A DNA stretch of 64,000 nucleotides from an uncultured Carboxylicivirga sp. (GCA_947491945.1 CANLLN010000006.1:152439-216438), one strand, 5' to 3'. Shown: positions 9,276 to 19,451, numbered from the stretch's first letter. Notes: generated by a model not told the origin, from the letters alone. Program-made: numbers and translations.

Positions 9276-9352
9276 CTTTCACAACACAACAAAAACTAGC
9301 TAAAAACTTACTAAACGTAAGTAGGTGGTTTTATTTTTCAATCCAGTGGCGA

Positions 9353-9386
9353 CAACATACTTCCTGTTGAGCAGGAAATATTGTTG
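9353..9386 (+). promoter_or_regulatory. Terminator-like hairpin in the gltB leader
   Basis: CAACA (9353-9357) pairs with TGTTG (9382-9386). Inside it TTCCTG (9361-9366) pairs with CAGGAA (9372-9377) around a 5-nt loop, and the run ATTTTTCTC follows. It lies about 27 nt before the gltB ATG. It could be an attenuator or a translation-control hairpin. No leader peptide was found with it. Confidence 0.4.
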
Positions 9387-9412
9387 ATTTTTCTCTAAAA
9401 GCATATAACTGT

Positions 9413-12400
9413 ATGACAAGACGATTTCCAAAAGCGCAGGGCTTGTACGACCCTGCAAACGAGCGTGATAACTGTGGGATTGGTTTTGTGGCTAATATTA
9501 AAGGCACAGCAACCAACGAAATCGTAAAGCGGGGCTTGGAGGTACTGTGTAACATGACGCACCGGGGTGCCGAGAGTGCCGATAACAAGTCCGGCGACGG
9601 CGCGGGTATTTTAATGCAGGTGCCACACGCCTATTTCTCCACCTTTGGCTTTGATTTGCCAGCTGCCGGTAAGTATGGCACTGGCCTTGTTTTTTTGCCG
9701 CAAAACGAGGATGAGGCTGACCATTGCAAGCAGATTCTCAATGATTATTTGAAAGTCGAGGGATTGACTTTAATAGCCTACCGTCAGGTGCCTGTAGATA
9801 GTGAGGTGATCGGTGAGATCGCCCAAAGCAGTGAGCCACGTATTGAGCAAGTTTTTGTGACTGGTGATTTTGAACAGGATGCATTGGAGCGCCGTTTGTA
9901 CCTGGCGCGCAAACAGGCTGAGAATGCCATACGCGATACTACCCTCCTCGAAAAAGAGGCTTTCTATCTGCCGAGTTTGTCATCGAAAATATTTATCTAT
10001 AAAGGAATGCTGACACCGGCTCAGCTGGGGCAGTATTTCCTCGATTTGCAGGATGCGCGAATCCAGAGTGCCATCTCTTTGGTGCATTCGCGCTTTAGTA
10101 CCAACACCTTTCCTACCTGGGATTTGGCACAGCCCTTCCGCATCATGGCGCACAATGGTGAGATTAATACCATCAAAGGGAATAGGCTGTGGATGCAGGC
10201 ACGCGAGAGTTTGCTGGCATCCGACTTGTTTGGTGATGATCTGAAAAAGCTCTTTCCGGTGGTTACCCCTAATATGAGTGATTCGGCATCGTTGGATAAT
10301 GTGCTGGAGTTTTTATTTCTCACGGGTCGATCTCTGCCCCATGCCTTAAGTATGCTGGTGCCGGAATCATGGAACAGTAAGAACCCGATACCCGATAGCT
10401 TAAAGGCTTATTATGAGTATCACTCTACCATTATGGAGCCCTGGGATGGGCCGGCTTCCATAGTATTCTCTGATGGTCGTTATGTAGGAGGTACGCTTGA
10501 TCGTAACGGACTGCGTCCCTCGCGTTATATCATCACGCACGATGATATGATTGTGATGGGGTCCGAAGTAGGAGTACAAACTTTCGAAGCCACACAAATT
10601 AAGGAGAAGGGACGATTAAAACCAGGTAAGCTTTTGTTAGTGGATACACAGCTTGGAGTGATCATACCCGACGAGGAGATTAAGTCGCAACTGGCACGTC
10701 GTCATCCCTATGCTAACTGGCTAAAGGAGAATCGTATTAATATGCATGATATTGATGTGCAGCAACGTGTGCCTTCCCAACTGGGCGATAAGTACGATAC
10801 TTATCTGAAGGCCTTTGGCTATAACCGCGAAGATTTTGAACAAATTATTGCGCCCATGGCCAAAACTGGTGGTGAGCCCATTGCCTCCATGGGTAATGAT
10901 ACGCCCATTGCTGTGTTATCGGATAAGCCGCAGCGCTTTTTCTCTTATTTCAGGCAGTTGTTCGCTCAGGTAACCAATCCACCCATTGATCCCATTCGCG
11001 AAGGCTTGGTAATGGCACTGACCAGTTACATTGGTGCGGTACCCAAAAATCTGCTAAGCGAGGCTCCTGCTCAATGTCGATCCATTAAGTTTGAGAGTCC
11101 GCTGATGACCAATACCGACTTAGGGAAGATTAAGGATTTCAGGCGTGATGAGTTCACCCATGTTAATATCCCCATGACCTTTTCGGCCGATAAAGGGGGC
11201 AAGGGGCTGGAGGAAGCGCTTGACCGTATTTGCAGTGCTGCTGAAAAGGCCGTTGATGACGGTATGAATTACATTATTCTGAGTGACCGGGATATTGATA
11301 AAGACCAGGCGCCTGTACCTTCTTTGCTGGCGGTAGCGGCTACGCATCATCATCTTATTAAAGCCAAAAAGAGGATGCAGGTGGGGCTGGTGGTTGAAAC
11401 CGGTGAGGCACGTGAAGTAATGCATTTTGCCCTTTTACTGGGCTTTGGAGCCAGTGTAATTAATCCTTATGTGTGCTTTGCCACCATTAATGAAATGGTG
11501 AAGGAGGGCAAGATTGATATGGACTATGCTACGGCACGTGAGAATTATATGAAAGCCGTTGATAAAGGCTTGCTGAAGGTATTGTCAAAGATGGGAATCA
11601 GCACCTTGCGTTCTTATCATGGAGCACAGATATTTGAAGCCATTGGCATCTCCGAAGCTCTCATTGAGAAGTATTTTACAGGTACCCCAAGTAAAATTGG
11701 TGGTGTAGGTCTCGAAGAGATTGCACAGGAAAGTGTGATGGATCTGCAAAAGGCTTTTCAACCATCTTTTCAGGGTAATCCTTTCGATACGAAAGGGAGT
11801 TACAGCTATCGTAAGTATGGCGAGAAGCATGGATGGAACCCTGAAACCATCGGTTTGCTTCAGTGGGCAACGTCAAGTGGTGATTATCAAATATACAAGG
11901 AGTATAGTCGACAGGTTGATAGTGATAATCAGGCACCTCTTTTTATCCGTGGGCTTATGAAGCTGAAGAAGAGGGAGCCTATCGATATAAGCGATGTGGA
12001 GCCTGCCTCCGAAATCATGAAACGCTTTGTAACGGGTGCCATGTCTTATGGTTCTATCTCCAAAGAAGCGCACGAAGCCATGGCACTTGCCATGAACGAA
12101 GTGGGTGGACGAAGTAATACGGGAGAAGGGGGTGAAGATGCTGCCCGCCTCAAGAGTCCGGCCCGCAGCGCCATTAAGCAAATTGCCAGTGGCCGCTTTG
12201 GGGTCACTAATAATTATCTGACCAATGCCGATGAGTTGCAGATAAAAATAGCACAGGGTGCTAAGCCTGGTGAGGGAGGACAGCTGCCCGGATTTAAGGT
12301 GGATAAGATTATTGCCCGCCTGCGTAACTCAACACCAGGTATTACACTGATATCACCGCCCCCTCATCATGACATCTATTCCATCGAGGATTTGGCGCAG

Positions 12401-13930
12401 CTGATCTATGACTTGAAGAGCACCAACCCCTCGGCACGTATCAGTGTGAAACTGGTTTCGGAAAATGGAGTAGGCACGGTTGCCGCCGGGGTGGCAAAGG
12501 CACATGCCGATTTAATCGTGATCAGTGGTGCCGAAGGTGGTACGGGAGCCAGCCCCAGCAGCTCTATTAAACACGCCGGGCTACCGGTAGAGATTGGCTT
12601 GTCGGAAGCACAACAGACATTGGTGATGAATAATCTGCGGGGACGTGTTAAGTTGCAGACCGATGGACAGCTTAAAACAGGCCTCGATGTTATAAAAATG
12701 GCACTCTTGGGTGCCGAGGAGTATGGTTTTGCCACTTCGGCATTGGTTACACTGGGTTGTGTCATGATGCGTAAGTGTCATCTTAATACCTGCCCGGCCG
12801 GTATTGCTACACAGGACGAGGCATTGCGTAAGCGCTTTATTGGTAAGTATAAGTACGTTGTTAATTTCTTTTATTTCATTGCCGAAGAGGTGCGTGAATA
12901 CCTGGCGCAGCTGGGTTGCAAATCGCTTGATGAGGTCATTGGACGCAGCGATCTGCTGGAGCAGGATCAAGAAGTTAGTAACTGGAAGTCGCAGGGGGTA
13001 GACCTGAGTCGTCTATTATATTTTCCCGAAGAAGGAAAGAAATACCCCTTGCGTAACACGATGGAGCAGGATCATCAGCTGGATAAAGTGATGGATCGTC
13101 ACCTGATAAAGCAGGCACAGGCCGCATTGATTAATCAGCAGAAAGTGTGGATGGCAGATAATATTATCAATACCGATCGTGCAGTGGGTGCCATGCTGTC
13201 GGGTGAGGTGTCCAAACGTTACGGCGAGAGCGGACTGCCCAAGAATACCATTAATTGTACCTTTCAGGGATCTGCCGGGCAAAGCTTCGGGGCATTTTTG
13301 GCCAAAGGGGTAAGCTTCCGGCTCGAGGGCGATGCCAATGATTACCTGGGCAAAGGACTCTCCGGTGGTAAAATTATCGTGGTGCCGCCTGTAGGCAGTA
13401 CTTTCACCCCCGAAGAAAATATCATCATCGGTAATACGGTGCTATACGGAGCCACCCAAGGGCATCTATATGTGCGGGGTGTAGCCGGCGAGCGTTTTGC
13501 GGTGCGTAATTCCGGTGCCCATGCTGTGGTTGAAGGTGTGGGTGATCACTGCTGCGAATACATGACCGGTGGTCGTGTAGTAGTGCTGGGGTCTACCGGA
13601 CGCAATTTTGCTGCGGGCATGAGCGGTGGTATTGCTTATGTGCTGGATGAAGCCGGTAAGCTGGATTATTACTGCAACAAAGGCCTGGTGGATTTAACGC
13701 CGGTGGAGGATGCCGCCGATGTGCAGGAGTTGCAGTTTATGCTCAATAAGCATTTGTTGCATACTAACAGTAGCAAGGCGCAAGAGGTGTTGGTTAACTG
13801 GACTACTTATCTGCCTAAATTCGTGAAGGTGATTCCTTTTGAGTACAAAAAGGTACTGCAGGAACAGAAGATTAAAGAGCTGGAGCAGAAGTTGCGTGAG
13901 ACAGAAGATGCTCCCTATCTGCGCGAATAA
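9413..13930 (+). CDS. gltB: Glutamate synthase large (alpha) subunit
   Basis: Product of 1505 residues, the normal length. It makes two glutamates from glutamine and 2-oxoglutarate. After a 20-residue propeptide comes the Ntn-type glutaminase nucleophile Cys21 (DNCGIGF), so the mature enzyme should start at this Cys. The central and FMN synthase domains follow (GEGGEDAARL and SGAEGGTGASP segments around residues 905-1045). The 3Fe-4S cysteines are in CVMMRKCHLNTCPAG near residue 1125. The C-terminal GXGXG beta-helix is present (GRVVVLGSTGRNFAAGMSGG). It forms a two-gene operon with gltD 155 bp downstream. Confidence 0.97.
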   Translation: MTRRFPKAQGLYDPANERDNCGIGFVANIKGTATNEIVKRGLEVLCNMTHRGAESADNKSGDGAGILMQVPHAYFSTFGFDLPAAGKYGTGLVFLPQNEDEADHCKQILNDYLKVEGLTLIAYRQVPVDSEVIGEIAQSSEPRIEQVFVTGDFEQDALERRLYLARKQAENAIRDTTLLEKEAFYLPSLSSKIFIYKGMLTPAQLGQYFLDLQDARIQSAISLVHSRFSTNTFPTWDLAQPFRIMAHNGEINTIKGNRLWMQARESLLASDLFGDDLKKLFPVVTPNMSDSASLDNVLEFLFLTGRSLPHALSMLVPESWNSKNPIPDSLKAYYEYHSTIMEPWDGPASIVFSDGRYVGGTLDRNGLRPSRYIITHDDMIVMGSEVGVQTFEATQIKEKGRLKPGKLLLVDTQLGVIIPDEEIKSQLARRHPYANWLKENRINMHDIDVQQRVPSQLGDKYDTYLKAFGYNREDFEQIIAPMAKTGGEPIASMGNDTPIAVLSDKPQRFFSYFRQLFAQVTNPPIDPIREGLVMALTSYIGAVPKNLLSEAPAQCRSIKFESPLMTNTDLGKIKDFRRDEFTHVNIPMTFSADKGGKGLEEALDRICSAAEKAVDDGMNYIILSDRDIDKDQAPVPSLLAVAATHHHLIKAKKRMQVGLVVETGEAREVMHFALLLGFGASVINPYVCFATINEMVKEGKIDMDYATARENYMKAVDKGLLKVLSKMGISTLRSYHGAQIFEAIGISEALIEKYFTGTPSKIGGVGLEEIAQESVMDLQKAFQPSFQGNPFDTKGSYSYRKYGEKHGWNPETIGLLQWATSSGDYQIYKEYSRQVDSDNQAPLFIRGLMKLKKREPIDISDVEPASEIMKRFVTGAMSYGSISKEAHEAMALAMNEVGGRSNTGEGGEDAARLKSPARSAIKQIASGRFGVTNNYLTNADELQIKIAQGAKPGEGGQLPGFKVDKIIARLRNSTPGITLISPPPHHDIYSIEDLAQLIYDLKSTNPSARISVKLVSENGVGTVAAGVAKAHADLIVISGAEGGTGASPSSSIKHAGLPVEIGLSEAQQTLVMNNLRGRVKLQTDGQLKTGLDVIKMALLGAEEYGFATSALVTLGCVMMRKCHLNTCPAGIATQDEALRKRFIGKYKYVVNFFYFIAEEVREYLAQLGCKSLDEVIGRSDLLEQDQEVSNWKSQGVDLSRLLYFPEEGKKYPLRNTMEQDHQLDKVMDRHLIKQAQAALINQQKVWMADNIINTDRAVGAMLSGEVSKRYGESGLPKNTINCTFQGSAGQSFGAFLAKGVSFRLEGDANDYLGKGLSGGKIIVVPPVGSTFTPEENIIIGNTVLYGATQGHLYVRGVAGERFAVRNSGAHAVVEGVGDHCCEYMTGGRVVVLGSTGRNFAAGMSGGIAYVLDEAGKLDYYCNKGLVDLTPVEDAADVQELQFMLNKHLLHTNSSKAQEVLVNWTTYLPKFVKVIPFEYKKVLQEQKIKELEQKLRETEDAPYLRE

Positions 13931-14085
13931 CGAGGTGATTTTGGGCACAAAAAAAACGATAAAGTAAAAAAAATCATAAGTGGAAAGTGTAGCGCTGGAA
14001 GCTTCAATAAAATGGATTGCCGGGGGATGGATAAGGATGAGCAACGCTTGCGAAGGCCGCCCCGGTGTTTTTAAAACAGTAGATT

Positions 14086-15507
14086 ATGGCAGATCCGAAA
14101 GGTTTTATAAAATATGCGCGTAAAGAAGGTGGATACCGTCCTGTAGCCGAGCGTGTCGACGATTATGGCGAGGTGGAGCAAACGCTGAATGGAGCCGACC
14201 GTACCTTGCAGGCGGCGCGTTGTATGGACTGTGGTATCCCATTCTGTCATTGGGCCTGTCCGGTGGGCAGCAAAATACCCGAGTGGCAGGATGCCGTTTA
14301 TAAAGGAGAGTGGCAGTTAGCCAGCGACATTCTTCATTCCACAAATAGTTTTCCTGAATTTACCGGGCGAATTTGTCCCAATCCCTGCGAGAAATCGTGT
14401 GTGCTGGCCATTCATGAGGAGGCAGTAACCATCCGCGAAAACGAATGTTCGGTGGTGGAGAAGGCCTTTAACGAAGGGTACATCGTACCACGTATTCCTG
14501 TTGTACGTAGTGGCAAGAAGGTGGCTGTAGTGGGTTCAGGACCCGCTGGCTTATCGGTGGCTGATCTTTTAAACCAAGCAGGTCACAGTGTTACGGTATT
14601 TGAAAAGGATGACGCAGTAGGTGGGCTTTTGCGCTATGGTATCCCCGACTTTAAACTTAATAAAAAGGTAATTGACCGGCGTATAGCCATTTTTAAAGAG
14701 GAGGGCATTGTCTTTCGCACAAATACGGCTGTGGGTGATACCCTCAAAGGGGATGAGTTATTGAGTAGCTTCGATGCAGTGGTGCTTAGTATTGGTGCTA
14801 TGAAGCCCCGCGATCTGCCTGTGGAAGGACGCGATCTGGAGGGGGTGCATTTCGCCATGGATTATTTAACCCAGCAGAATAAAGTAAACCGCGGCCTTGT
14901 AATCGAGGGTGAGCGCCTGGAGGCCAAAGGTAAAAAGGTATTGGTAATTGGCGGTGGCGATACGGGTTCCGATTGTGTGGGAACGGCCATTCGCCAGAAG
15001 GCGAAAGTAGTGACTCAAATTGAGATAATGCCTCAGCCTCCAAAGAAGCGGAGTGCGGATAACCCCTGGCCATACTGGCCCAGTACCCTCAAGACTTCTA
15101 CCTCGCATGAAGAGGGCTGTACCCGCCGATGGAGCCTTAATACAAAACGTTTCCTGGGAGAAACAGGTAAGCTCAAACAGGTAGAACTTGTTGAGGTGGA
15201 GTGGAGCAAGAATGATAAGGGGCAGTGGCAGATGCACGAAAAACCTGATACTACTCAATTAATGGAGGTGGATATGGTATTGCTGTCCATGGGTTTTGTA
15301 AGTCCTGTGCATGAGGGCTTAGTGAAAGAGTTGGGTCTAAAACTCGATGATCGTGGAAATATTCAGGTGGATGATAAGTTTCACACCAGTATGGCCGGTG
15401 TATTTGCAGCCGGCGATGCGGCAAGTGGTGCCAGTTTGGTAGTAACTGCCATCGCCCGCGGACGCGAAGCTGCAAAAAATGTGCATGACTTTTTACAAAA
15501 AAATTAA
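14086..15507 (+). CDS. gltD: Glutamate synthase small (beta) subunit
   Basis: Product of 473 residues. It passes electrons from NAD(P)H through FAD and 4Fe-4S clusters to GltB. The N-terminal cysteine motifs CMDCGIPFC and CPNPCEKSC lie near residues 46 and 103. The FAD-binding loop is VVGSGPAGLSVADLL near residue 148 and the second dinucleotide loop GGGDTGSDC near residue 291. C-terminal FAD contact GVFAAGDAASGASLV is present. Partner of gltB; a strong terminator follows at 15541. Confidence 0.96.
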   Translation: MADPKGFIKYARKEGGYRPVAERVDDYGEVEQTLNGADRTLQAARCMDCGIPFCHWACPVGSKIPEWQDAVYKGEWQLASDILHSTNSFPEFTGRICPNPCEKSCVLAIHEEAVTIRENECSVVEKAFNEGYIVPRIPVVRSGKKVAVVGSGPAGLSVADLLNQAGHSVTVFEKDDAVGGLLRYGIPDFKLNKKVIDRRIAIFKEEGIVFRTNTAVGDTLKGDELLSSFDAVVLSIGAMKPRDLPVEGRDLEGVHFAMDYLTQQNKVNRGLVIEGERLEAKGKKVLVIGGGDTGSDCVGTAIRQKAKVVTQIEIMPQPPKKRSADNPWPYWPSTLKTSTSHEEGCTRRWSLNTKRFLGETGKLKQVELVEVEWSKNDKGQWQMHEKPDTTQLMEVDMVLLSMGFVSPVHEGLVKELGLKLDDRGNIQVDDKFHTSMAGVFAAGDAASGASLVVTAIARGREAAKNVHDFLQKN

Positions 15508-15540
15508 GGGTAACAAACTTATTATCAGATCAAACAAAAG

Positions 15541-15572
15541 AGCTGTTTCAGAAATGAGGCAGCTTTTTTTTT
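15541..15572 (+). terminator. Rho-independent terminator after gltBD
   Basis: A 10-bp stem (15541-15550 with 15555-15564, two G-U pairs) closes on a GAAA tetraloop and is followed by eight T residues. It begins 34 bp past the gltD stop. Confidence 0.85.
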
Positions 15573-15647
15573 AATACGTGTAACCTTTTGTTGCTTTGTC
15601 ACATAAACCGGAAACAGGAAAGTACTTTAAAAGGAAAGAAAATTACG

Positions 15648-16865
15648 ATGAGGTTTTTAGTGAAGGGCGCCGTGCTGTTGATAATAGTGTTAATGACGGC
15701 TTGTGACAAAGGGTATGAACACGATAGGTATAGTAGTTATGGTGTTGACCACGATAAAAGCGTATTATATGACAATGTGGATGCCTTACAAAGTCAGTTG
15801 GAGGCGCTGGGAAAAACTCCTTTTGCCACGTTGTGTCACTCCATGAGTCAACGACTCGACGGTAAAGATGTTGAAGGAAATGCACGTTTTGTGCAAGCCA
15901 TGATGGGTTTGGGCAATTTGATGTACAATACAGCTGGCGAGGACTGTTACTTTGCCGCTCTGATGGATCTGGTATTTGATCGTGGCTATTACTGCACGCA
16001 ACTGCTGGCCGATGGATATGGCCAATGGCAGTGGAATGAAGAGTTGGGGCAGTTTGAAAAAGTAAAAGATTGTGATGATAAAATTGTCTTTATCTTTCCT
16101 TCCGCTGATGATGCGACAGCCGCTGACGCTGTGCTTACCGTGTCAGACCTTGCCTTCTACGGTGGCGTTTTCCCGGGTAAAGGCGAGGAGCAGGACAGTG
16201 GGCAGATAGTTGATCAGGTACTTGAACGACTTTATTGTAACATCAAGGTAGGTAGCGATTTGTTGCTGACCAGTAATTTGCTTAGCACTTTTGCTGAAGA
16301 TGGCCATTTTAAGGATGTGGCACTCACCTTCAACGCCGGTTCATTTAACCTTAATGGGGAGCTTGAAAAAGAGGATCGTGAGGGTTTTTGGCGCTGGACC
16401 TTTAGTAATAACTCGGCTCGTATTCTGGAACATGAGTTATGCCTTCGTTTTAATGAGCATAACACCTTTATGCCGGTGGACGATATCGAAAATAAGCTGG
16501 TGTTAAAGAATATTATGGCTAAAACAAGAGCCCGAAGTGGTGCTGTGTATAACGAGCTGGAGAAAGTGATGCAGCTGCAAGAGGGAAGCGAGGAATATGC
16601 TACTGCCCTGGCTGGCACACTTAATACTCATGCCATCATGGATATTCGTTACCTTAATTATACTATCCTGGCCAGGGTGAAACCCATTGCTAGGCAGCAA
16701 GATGATGGATCCGGAACATGGTATATCGACCTTGAGTTTGAATTTAGTGATGGTTCGCGCGAGAGTGGCGATATTTATTTCAATAATTACCTGAATTATT
16801 TCAAGATTGAATTGGAAAAACTGGTAGCCGAATTTGAAAATAAATTCGGCGTGCGCAGTGCTTAA
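15648..16865 (+). CDS. Predicted lipoprotein of unknown function
   Basis: Product of 405 residues. From ATG 15648 it begins with a lipoprotein signal: a basic start, a hydrophobic stretch and lipobox LMTAC, with Cys at residue 19. The residues after it (DKGYEHD) are charged. The open frame extends 20 codons upstream, but only the 15648 start exposes the signal. I do not recognise the family. The body is acidic and mixed alpha/beta, with scattered Cys residues (GEDCYF, YYCTQL, LYCNIK). Its last 4 bp overlap the convergent Dabb gene. Confidence 0.75.
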   Translation: MRFLVKGAVLLIIVLMTACDKGYEHDRYSSYGVDHDKSVLYDNVDALQSQLEALGKTPFATLCHSMSQRLDGKDVEGNARFVQAMMGLGNLMYNTAGEDCYFAALMDLVFDRGYYCTQLLADGYGQWQWNEELGQFEKVKDCDDKIVFIFPSADDATAADAVLTVSDLAFYGGVFPGKGEEQDSGQIVDQVLERLYCNIKVGSDLLLTSNLLSTFAEDGHFKDVALTFNAGSFNLNGELEKEDREGFWRWTFSNNSARILEHELCLRFNEHNTFMPVDDIENKLVLKNIMAKTRARSGAVYNELEKVMQLQEGSEEYATALAGTLNTHAIMDIRYLNYTILARVKPIARQQDDGSGTWYIDLEFEFSDGSRESGDIYFNNYLNYFKIELEKLVAEFENKFGVRSA

Positions 16866-17161
16866 AAATTATAATCCACACATGATCGTGCCTCAAGTAC
16901 CTCTCGAACAATCTTGCCAATAGCCAGATGATCGGGGTGCTGGGCATAGCTTGCCAATCCTTCCATATCATCAAAAGTGGTACTTAATGAAATGTCGAAG
17001 TCTTCGTCAGGATTACAGTTGAGACCGACTTCGATGGATTTAAGTGCCTCAATTTTATCTTCCAGTGCCAGTAATCCCGTTTTTATTTCATTCAGCTTAG
17101 CAGTCTTGGATGCTGCGTCATCGAACTTTTTTAGCTTGAATAGGACAATGTGTTTAATCAT
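16862..17161 (-). CDS. Dabb (stress-responsive A/B barrel) domain protein
   Basis: Product of 99 residues with the family opening MIKHIVLFKLK and the conserved end segment YAQHPDHLAIGKIV. Dabb domains are dimeric ferredoxin-like A/B barrels; their role in bacteria is mostly unknown. The 3' end overlaps the convergent lipoprotein gene by 4 bp. It is divergent from the uridine kinase gene. Confidence 0.9.
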   Translation of the reverse strand: MIKHIVLFKLKKFDDAASKTAKLNEIKTGLLALEDKIEALKSIEVGLNCNPDEDFDISLSTTFDDMEGLASYAQHPDHLAIGKIVREVLEARSCVDYNF

Positions 17162-17214
17162 AATGAAATAATTTACTTATTATTGTTGTGATAATTGACT
17201 GCAAAATTAGTAAA

Positions 17215-17832
17215 ATGCTGATAATAGGAATTGCCGGTGGCACCGGTTCGGGTAAAACCACCGTAGTGCGAAAAATTATGGAGCAGCTGCCCTGTGGCGA
17301 GGTGGCGGTATTACCTCAGGACTCGTATTACAAGGACAGTCAGCATCTGCCCCTGGAAGAACGTCAGAAGATAAATTTTGACCACCCCAATTCCATTGAG
17401 TGGGATTTATTGATTAAACATCTTGGGGAATTGAAGGCCGGGCGCAGTGTTGAGATGCCTCAGTATTCATATCTTACTTGCACTCGTGCGCAGGAAACCA
17501 TCACGGTGGCACCACGTGATGTAGTGATTGTGGAGGGCATTCTTATTCTTGGTAACTGTGAATTGCGGCGGCTGATGGATCTCAAGGTGTTTGTGCATGC
17601 CGATGCTGACGATCGTCTCTCGCGCGTTATTAAGCGCGACATCGAGGAGCGGGGGCGAACGGTCAATATGGTGTTAGAACGCTACGATGATACAGTGAAA
17701 CCTAGTCATTTGCAGTTTATTGAACCTACTAAGCGATATGCCGATCTGATTGTGCCACAGGGAGGGAATAATAAAATTGCCATTAACATATTGCGCCATT
17801 TCATTGAACGTAACTTAAGCAGTCTAAATTAA
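17215..17832 (+). CDS. udk: Uridine kinase
   Basis: Product of 205 residues that phosphorylates uridine/cytidine in pyrimidine salvage. Walker A is GGTGSGKTT at residues 8-16. Other signatures are QDSYYKD, the NFDHPNSIEWDLL substrate segment and the lid RDIEERGR. ATG 17215 gives the family start MLIIGIAGG; the frame opens 27 bp earlier at a GTG. The next gene follows after 5 bp, so the two are probably translated from one mRNA. Confidence 0.94.
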   Translation: MLIIGIAGGTGSGKTTVVRKIMEQLPCGEVAVLPQDSYYKDSQHLPLEERQKINFDHPNSIEWDLLIKHLGELKAGRSVEMPQYSYLTCTRAQETITVAPRDVVIVEGILILGNCELRRLMDLKVFVHADADDRLSRVIKRDIEERGRTVNMVLERYDDTVKPSHLQFIEPTKRYADLIVPQGGNNKIAINILRHFIERNLSSLN

Positions 17833-17837
17833 TTGCT

Positions 17838-18554
17838 ATGCTCAACCATGTAAAAGCCGAAGACGTACTATTCCTCGATATAGAAACGGTTCCGCAGTTG
17901 CCGGCCTTTGATCAGGTAAGTCCTGAGTTGCAGTTGCTGTGGGAGAAAAAATCAGCCTACTTCAGGCAGGACGATCAAACAGCCGCTGATGTGTATGGAA
18001 GGGCCGGTATTTATGCCGAGTTTGGTAAAATTGTTTGTATCTCGGTGGGCTTAATCACAACAACAGGGGGGAGGCGACTTTTCCGTGTGAAGTCATTTGC
18101 AGGGGATAATGAAACAGTGCTGCTGAGCGATTTTGCTGATATGCTCAAAAAGTTTGCGCGAGATGTAAATAAGAATATCTGCGGGCACAACGCCAAGGAA
18201 TTTGATATCCCCTACATTGCACGCCGCATGCTGATCAACGGTCTTAAGCTGCCGCCCATATTAGATGTGGCGGGTAAGAAGCCCTGGGAAGTGAAGTTTA
18301 TCGACACACTGGAGCTGTGGAAGTTTGGTGATTATAAGCACTATACATCTCTGAATTTGCTCACCACAATTTTTAATATTCCATCGCCTAAGGATGATAT
18401 TGATGGCAGTCAGGTGGCCGCCGTGTATTATGAGGAGCATGATGTGGAACGCATTGCACGTTATTGCGAAAAAGACGTGTTGGCCACGGCGCAGCTGTTT
18501 CTGCGTTTTAAGGGCGAGGATTTAATCGATGAAGAGGCTGTTGAGCATGCATAA
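17838..18554 (+). CDS. Predicted 3'-5' exonuclease of the PolB-related (DnaQ-like) family
   Basis: Product of 238 residues. ExoI motif FLDIETVP (residues 12-19) supplies the first Asp and Glu. Exo II is in CGHNAKEFDIPYIARR near residue 115, and Exo III is YCEKDVLATAQLF near residue 208. This is the stand-alone exonuclease family related to the proofreading domain of DNA polymerase II (PolB). Its role in the cell is not established. It lies 5 bp after udk. Confidence 0.88.
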   Translation: MLNHVKAEDVLFLDIETVPQLPAFDQVSPELQLLWEKKSAYFRQDDQTAADVYGRAGIYAEFGKIVCISVGLITTTGGRRLFRVKSFAGDNETVLLSDFADMLKKFARDVNKNICGHNAKEFDIPYIARRMLINGLKLPPILDVAGKKPWEVKFIDTLELWKFGDYKHYTSLNLLTTIFNIPSPKDDIDGSQVAAVYYEEHDVERIARYCEKDVLATAQLFLRFKGEDLIDEEAVEHA

Positions 18555-18644
18555 TATGCTGCATTGATAAATCGTAAATACATAAATCGTTCATAAGTAG
18601 ATCAATTTCTAAACTCTTAGCTGATCAGTGAGTTGTTGAAAAAA

Positions 18645-19451
18645 TCAGTCTAGTAGAAAGTAAGCCAGAGTTTTAATCAACAGTGCCGGCTGTTGGGCAT
18701 GCAGCCAGTGGCCCGCATTGGGGATGCTTACTACCTCAGCATCTTTAAACAACTTACGAATAATCAAACTATCCTCATCCATTACATAGTCTGATTTCTC
18801 TCCGCGTATAAAAATAGCAGGGATGTTTGTTTTGTGCTCGTCCGGGTTCAGGTGCGAGAAGCCATCCATGATGATGGGTAGCGTCTTTTTTATCACCGGT
18901 AGATTCAGGCGCCAGCGATAGTGTCCGTCTTTGGTGCGCTCGATGTTTTTCAGCAAGAAGTGGCGCAGTTCGTCATTGGGTAGTTTCAGTGCCAGCGCCT
19001 GGTCAATGGCCTGCCTCGTCTCTGCATTTTCCGGTTGCAATTCAAGGAGGCTGTTGATAATATGCTCGTGGTTATTGGTGATTTGGGCATAGTTGCTAAA
19101 AGTGGCGTAGGACTTGGGTGCAATATCGAGCACCACCAGTTTATGGATACGTTCGGGATGTTCAAGGGCAAAGCGCATGGCGGTTTTGCCACCCATGGAA
19201 TGTCCCACCAGATGCGCTTTGTCAATTTTTTGATTGTCGAGAAATTCCAACAGGTCTTGCGTCATGCATTCGTAATCGTGAGTATCATGGTGGGGCGACT
19301 GCCCGTGGTTACGCTGATCTACCAAAAAGATGCGATAATCCGATGACAGCTGGCGGGCAATTGACACCCAGTTGTCGGATGCACCATACAGTCCGTGTAA
19401 AATCACCAGCGTGGGCCCCTGCTCACCATATTCACGATAAAACAATTGCAT
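18645..19451 (-). CDS. Alpha/beta hydrolase, YbfF-like esterase
   Basis: Product of 268 residues with an alpha/beta hydrolase fold. The oxyanion region is LHGLYGASDNW near residue 20, the nucleophile elbow GHSMGG near residue 85 and the catalytic His GHWLHAQ near residue 250. Closest in style to YbfF, a short-chain acyl esterase. ATG 19451 is preferred because the family starts at MQLFYREYG; the frame opens 12 codons earlier. It lies downstream of pdxJ on the same strand, with a hairpin between. Confidence 0.88.
   Translation of the reverse strand: MQLFYREYGEQGPTLVILHGLYGASDNWVSIARQLSSDYRIFLVDQRNHGQSPHHDTHDYECMTQDLLEFLDNQKIDKAHLVGHSMGGKTAMRFALEHPERIHKLVVLDIAPKSYATFSNYAQITNNHEHIINSLLELQPENAETRQAIDQALALKLPNDELRHFLLKNIERTKDGHYRWRLNLPVIKKTLPIIMDGFSHLNPDEHKTNIPAIFIRGEKSDYVMDEDSLIIRKLFKDAEVVSIPNAGHWLHAQQPALLIKTLAYFLLD

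Noticed and set aside
9276..9412. Amino-acid leader peptide before gltB, like those of trp and his
   Set aside because: No short ORF with repeated Glu or Gln codons is present in the leader.
12406..14044. Several open frames of 100-130 codons antisense to gltB and in the gltB-gltD gap
   Set aside because: They shadow the strong gltB frame, lack motifs, signals or plausible starts, and reflect its codon use.
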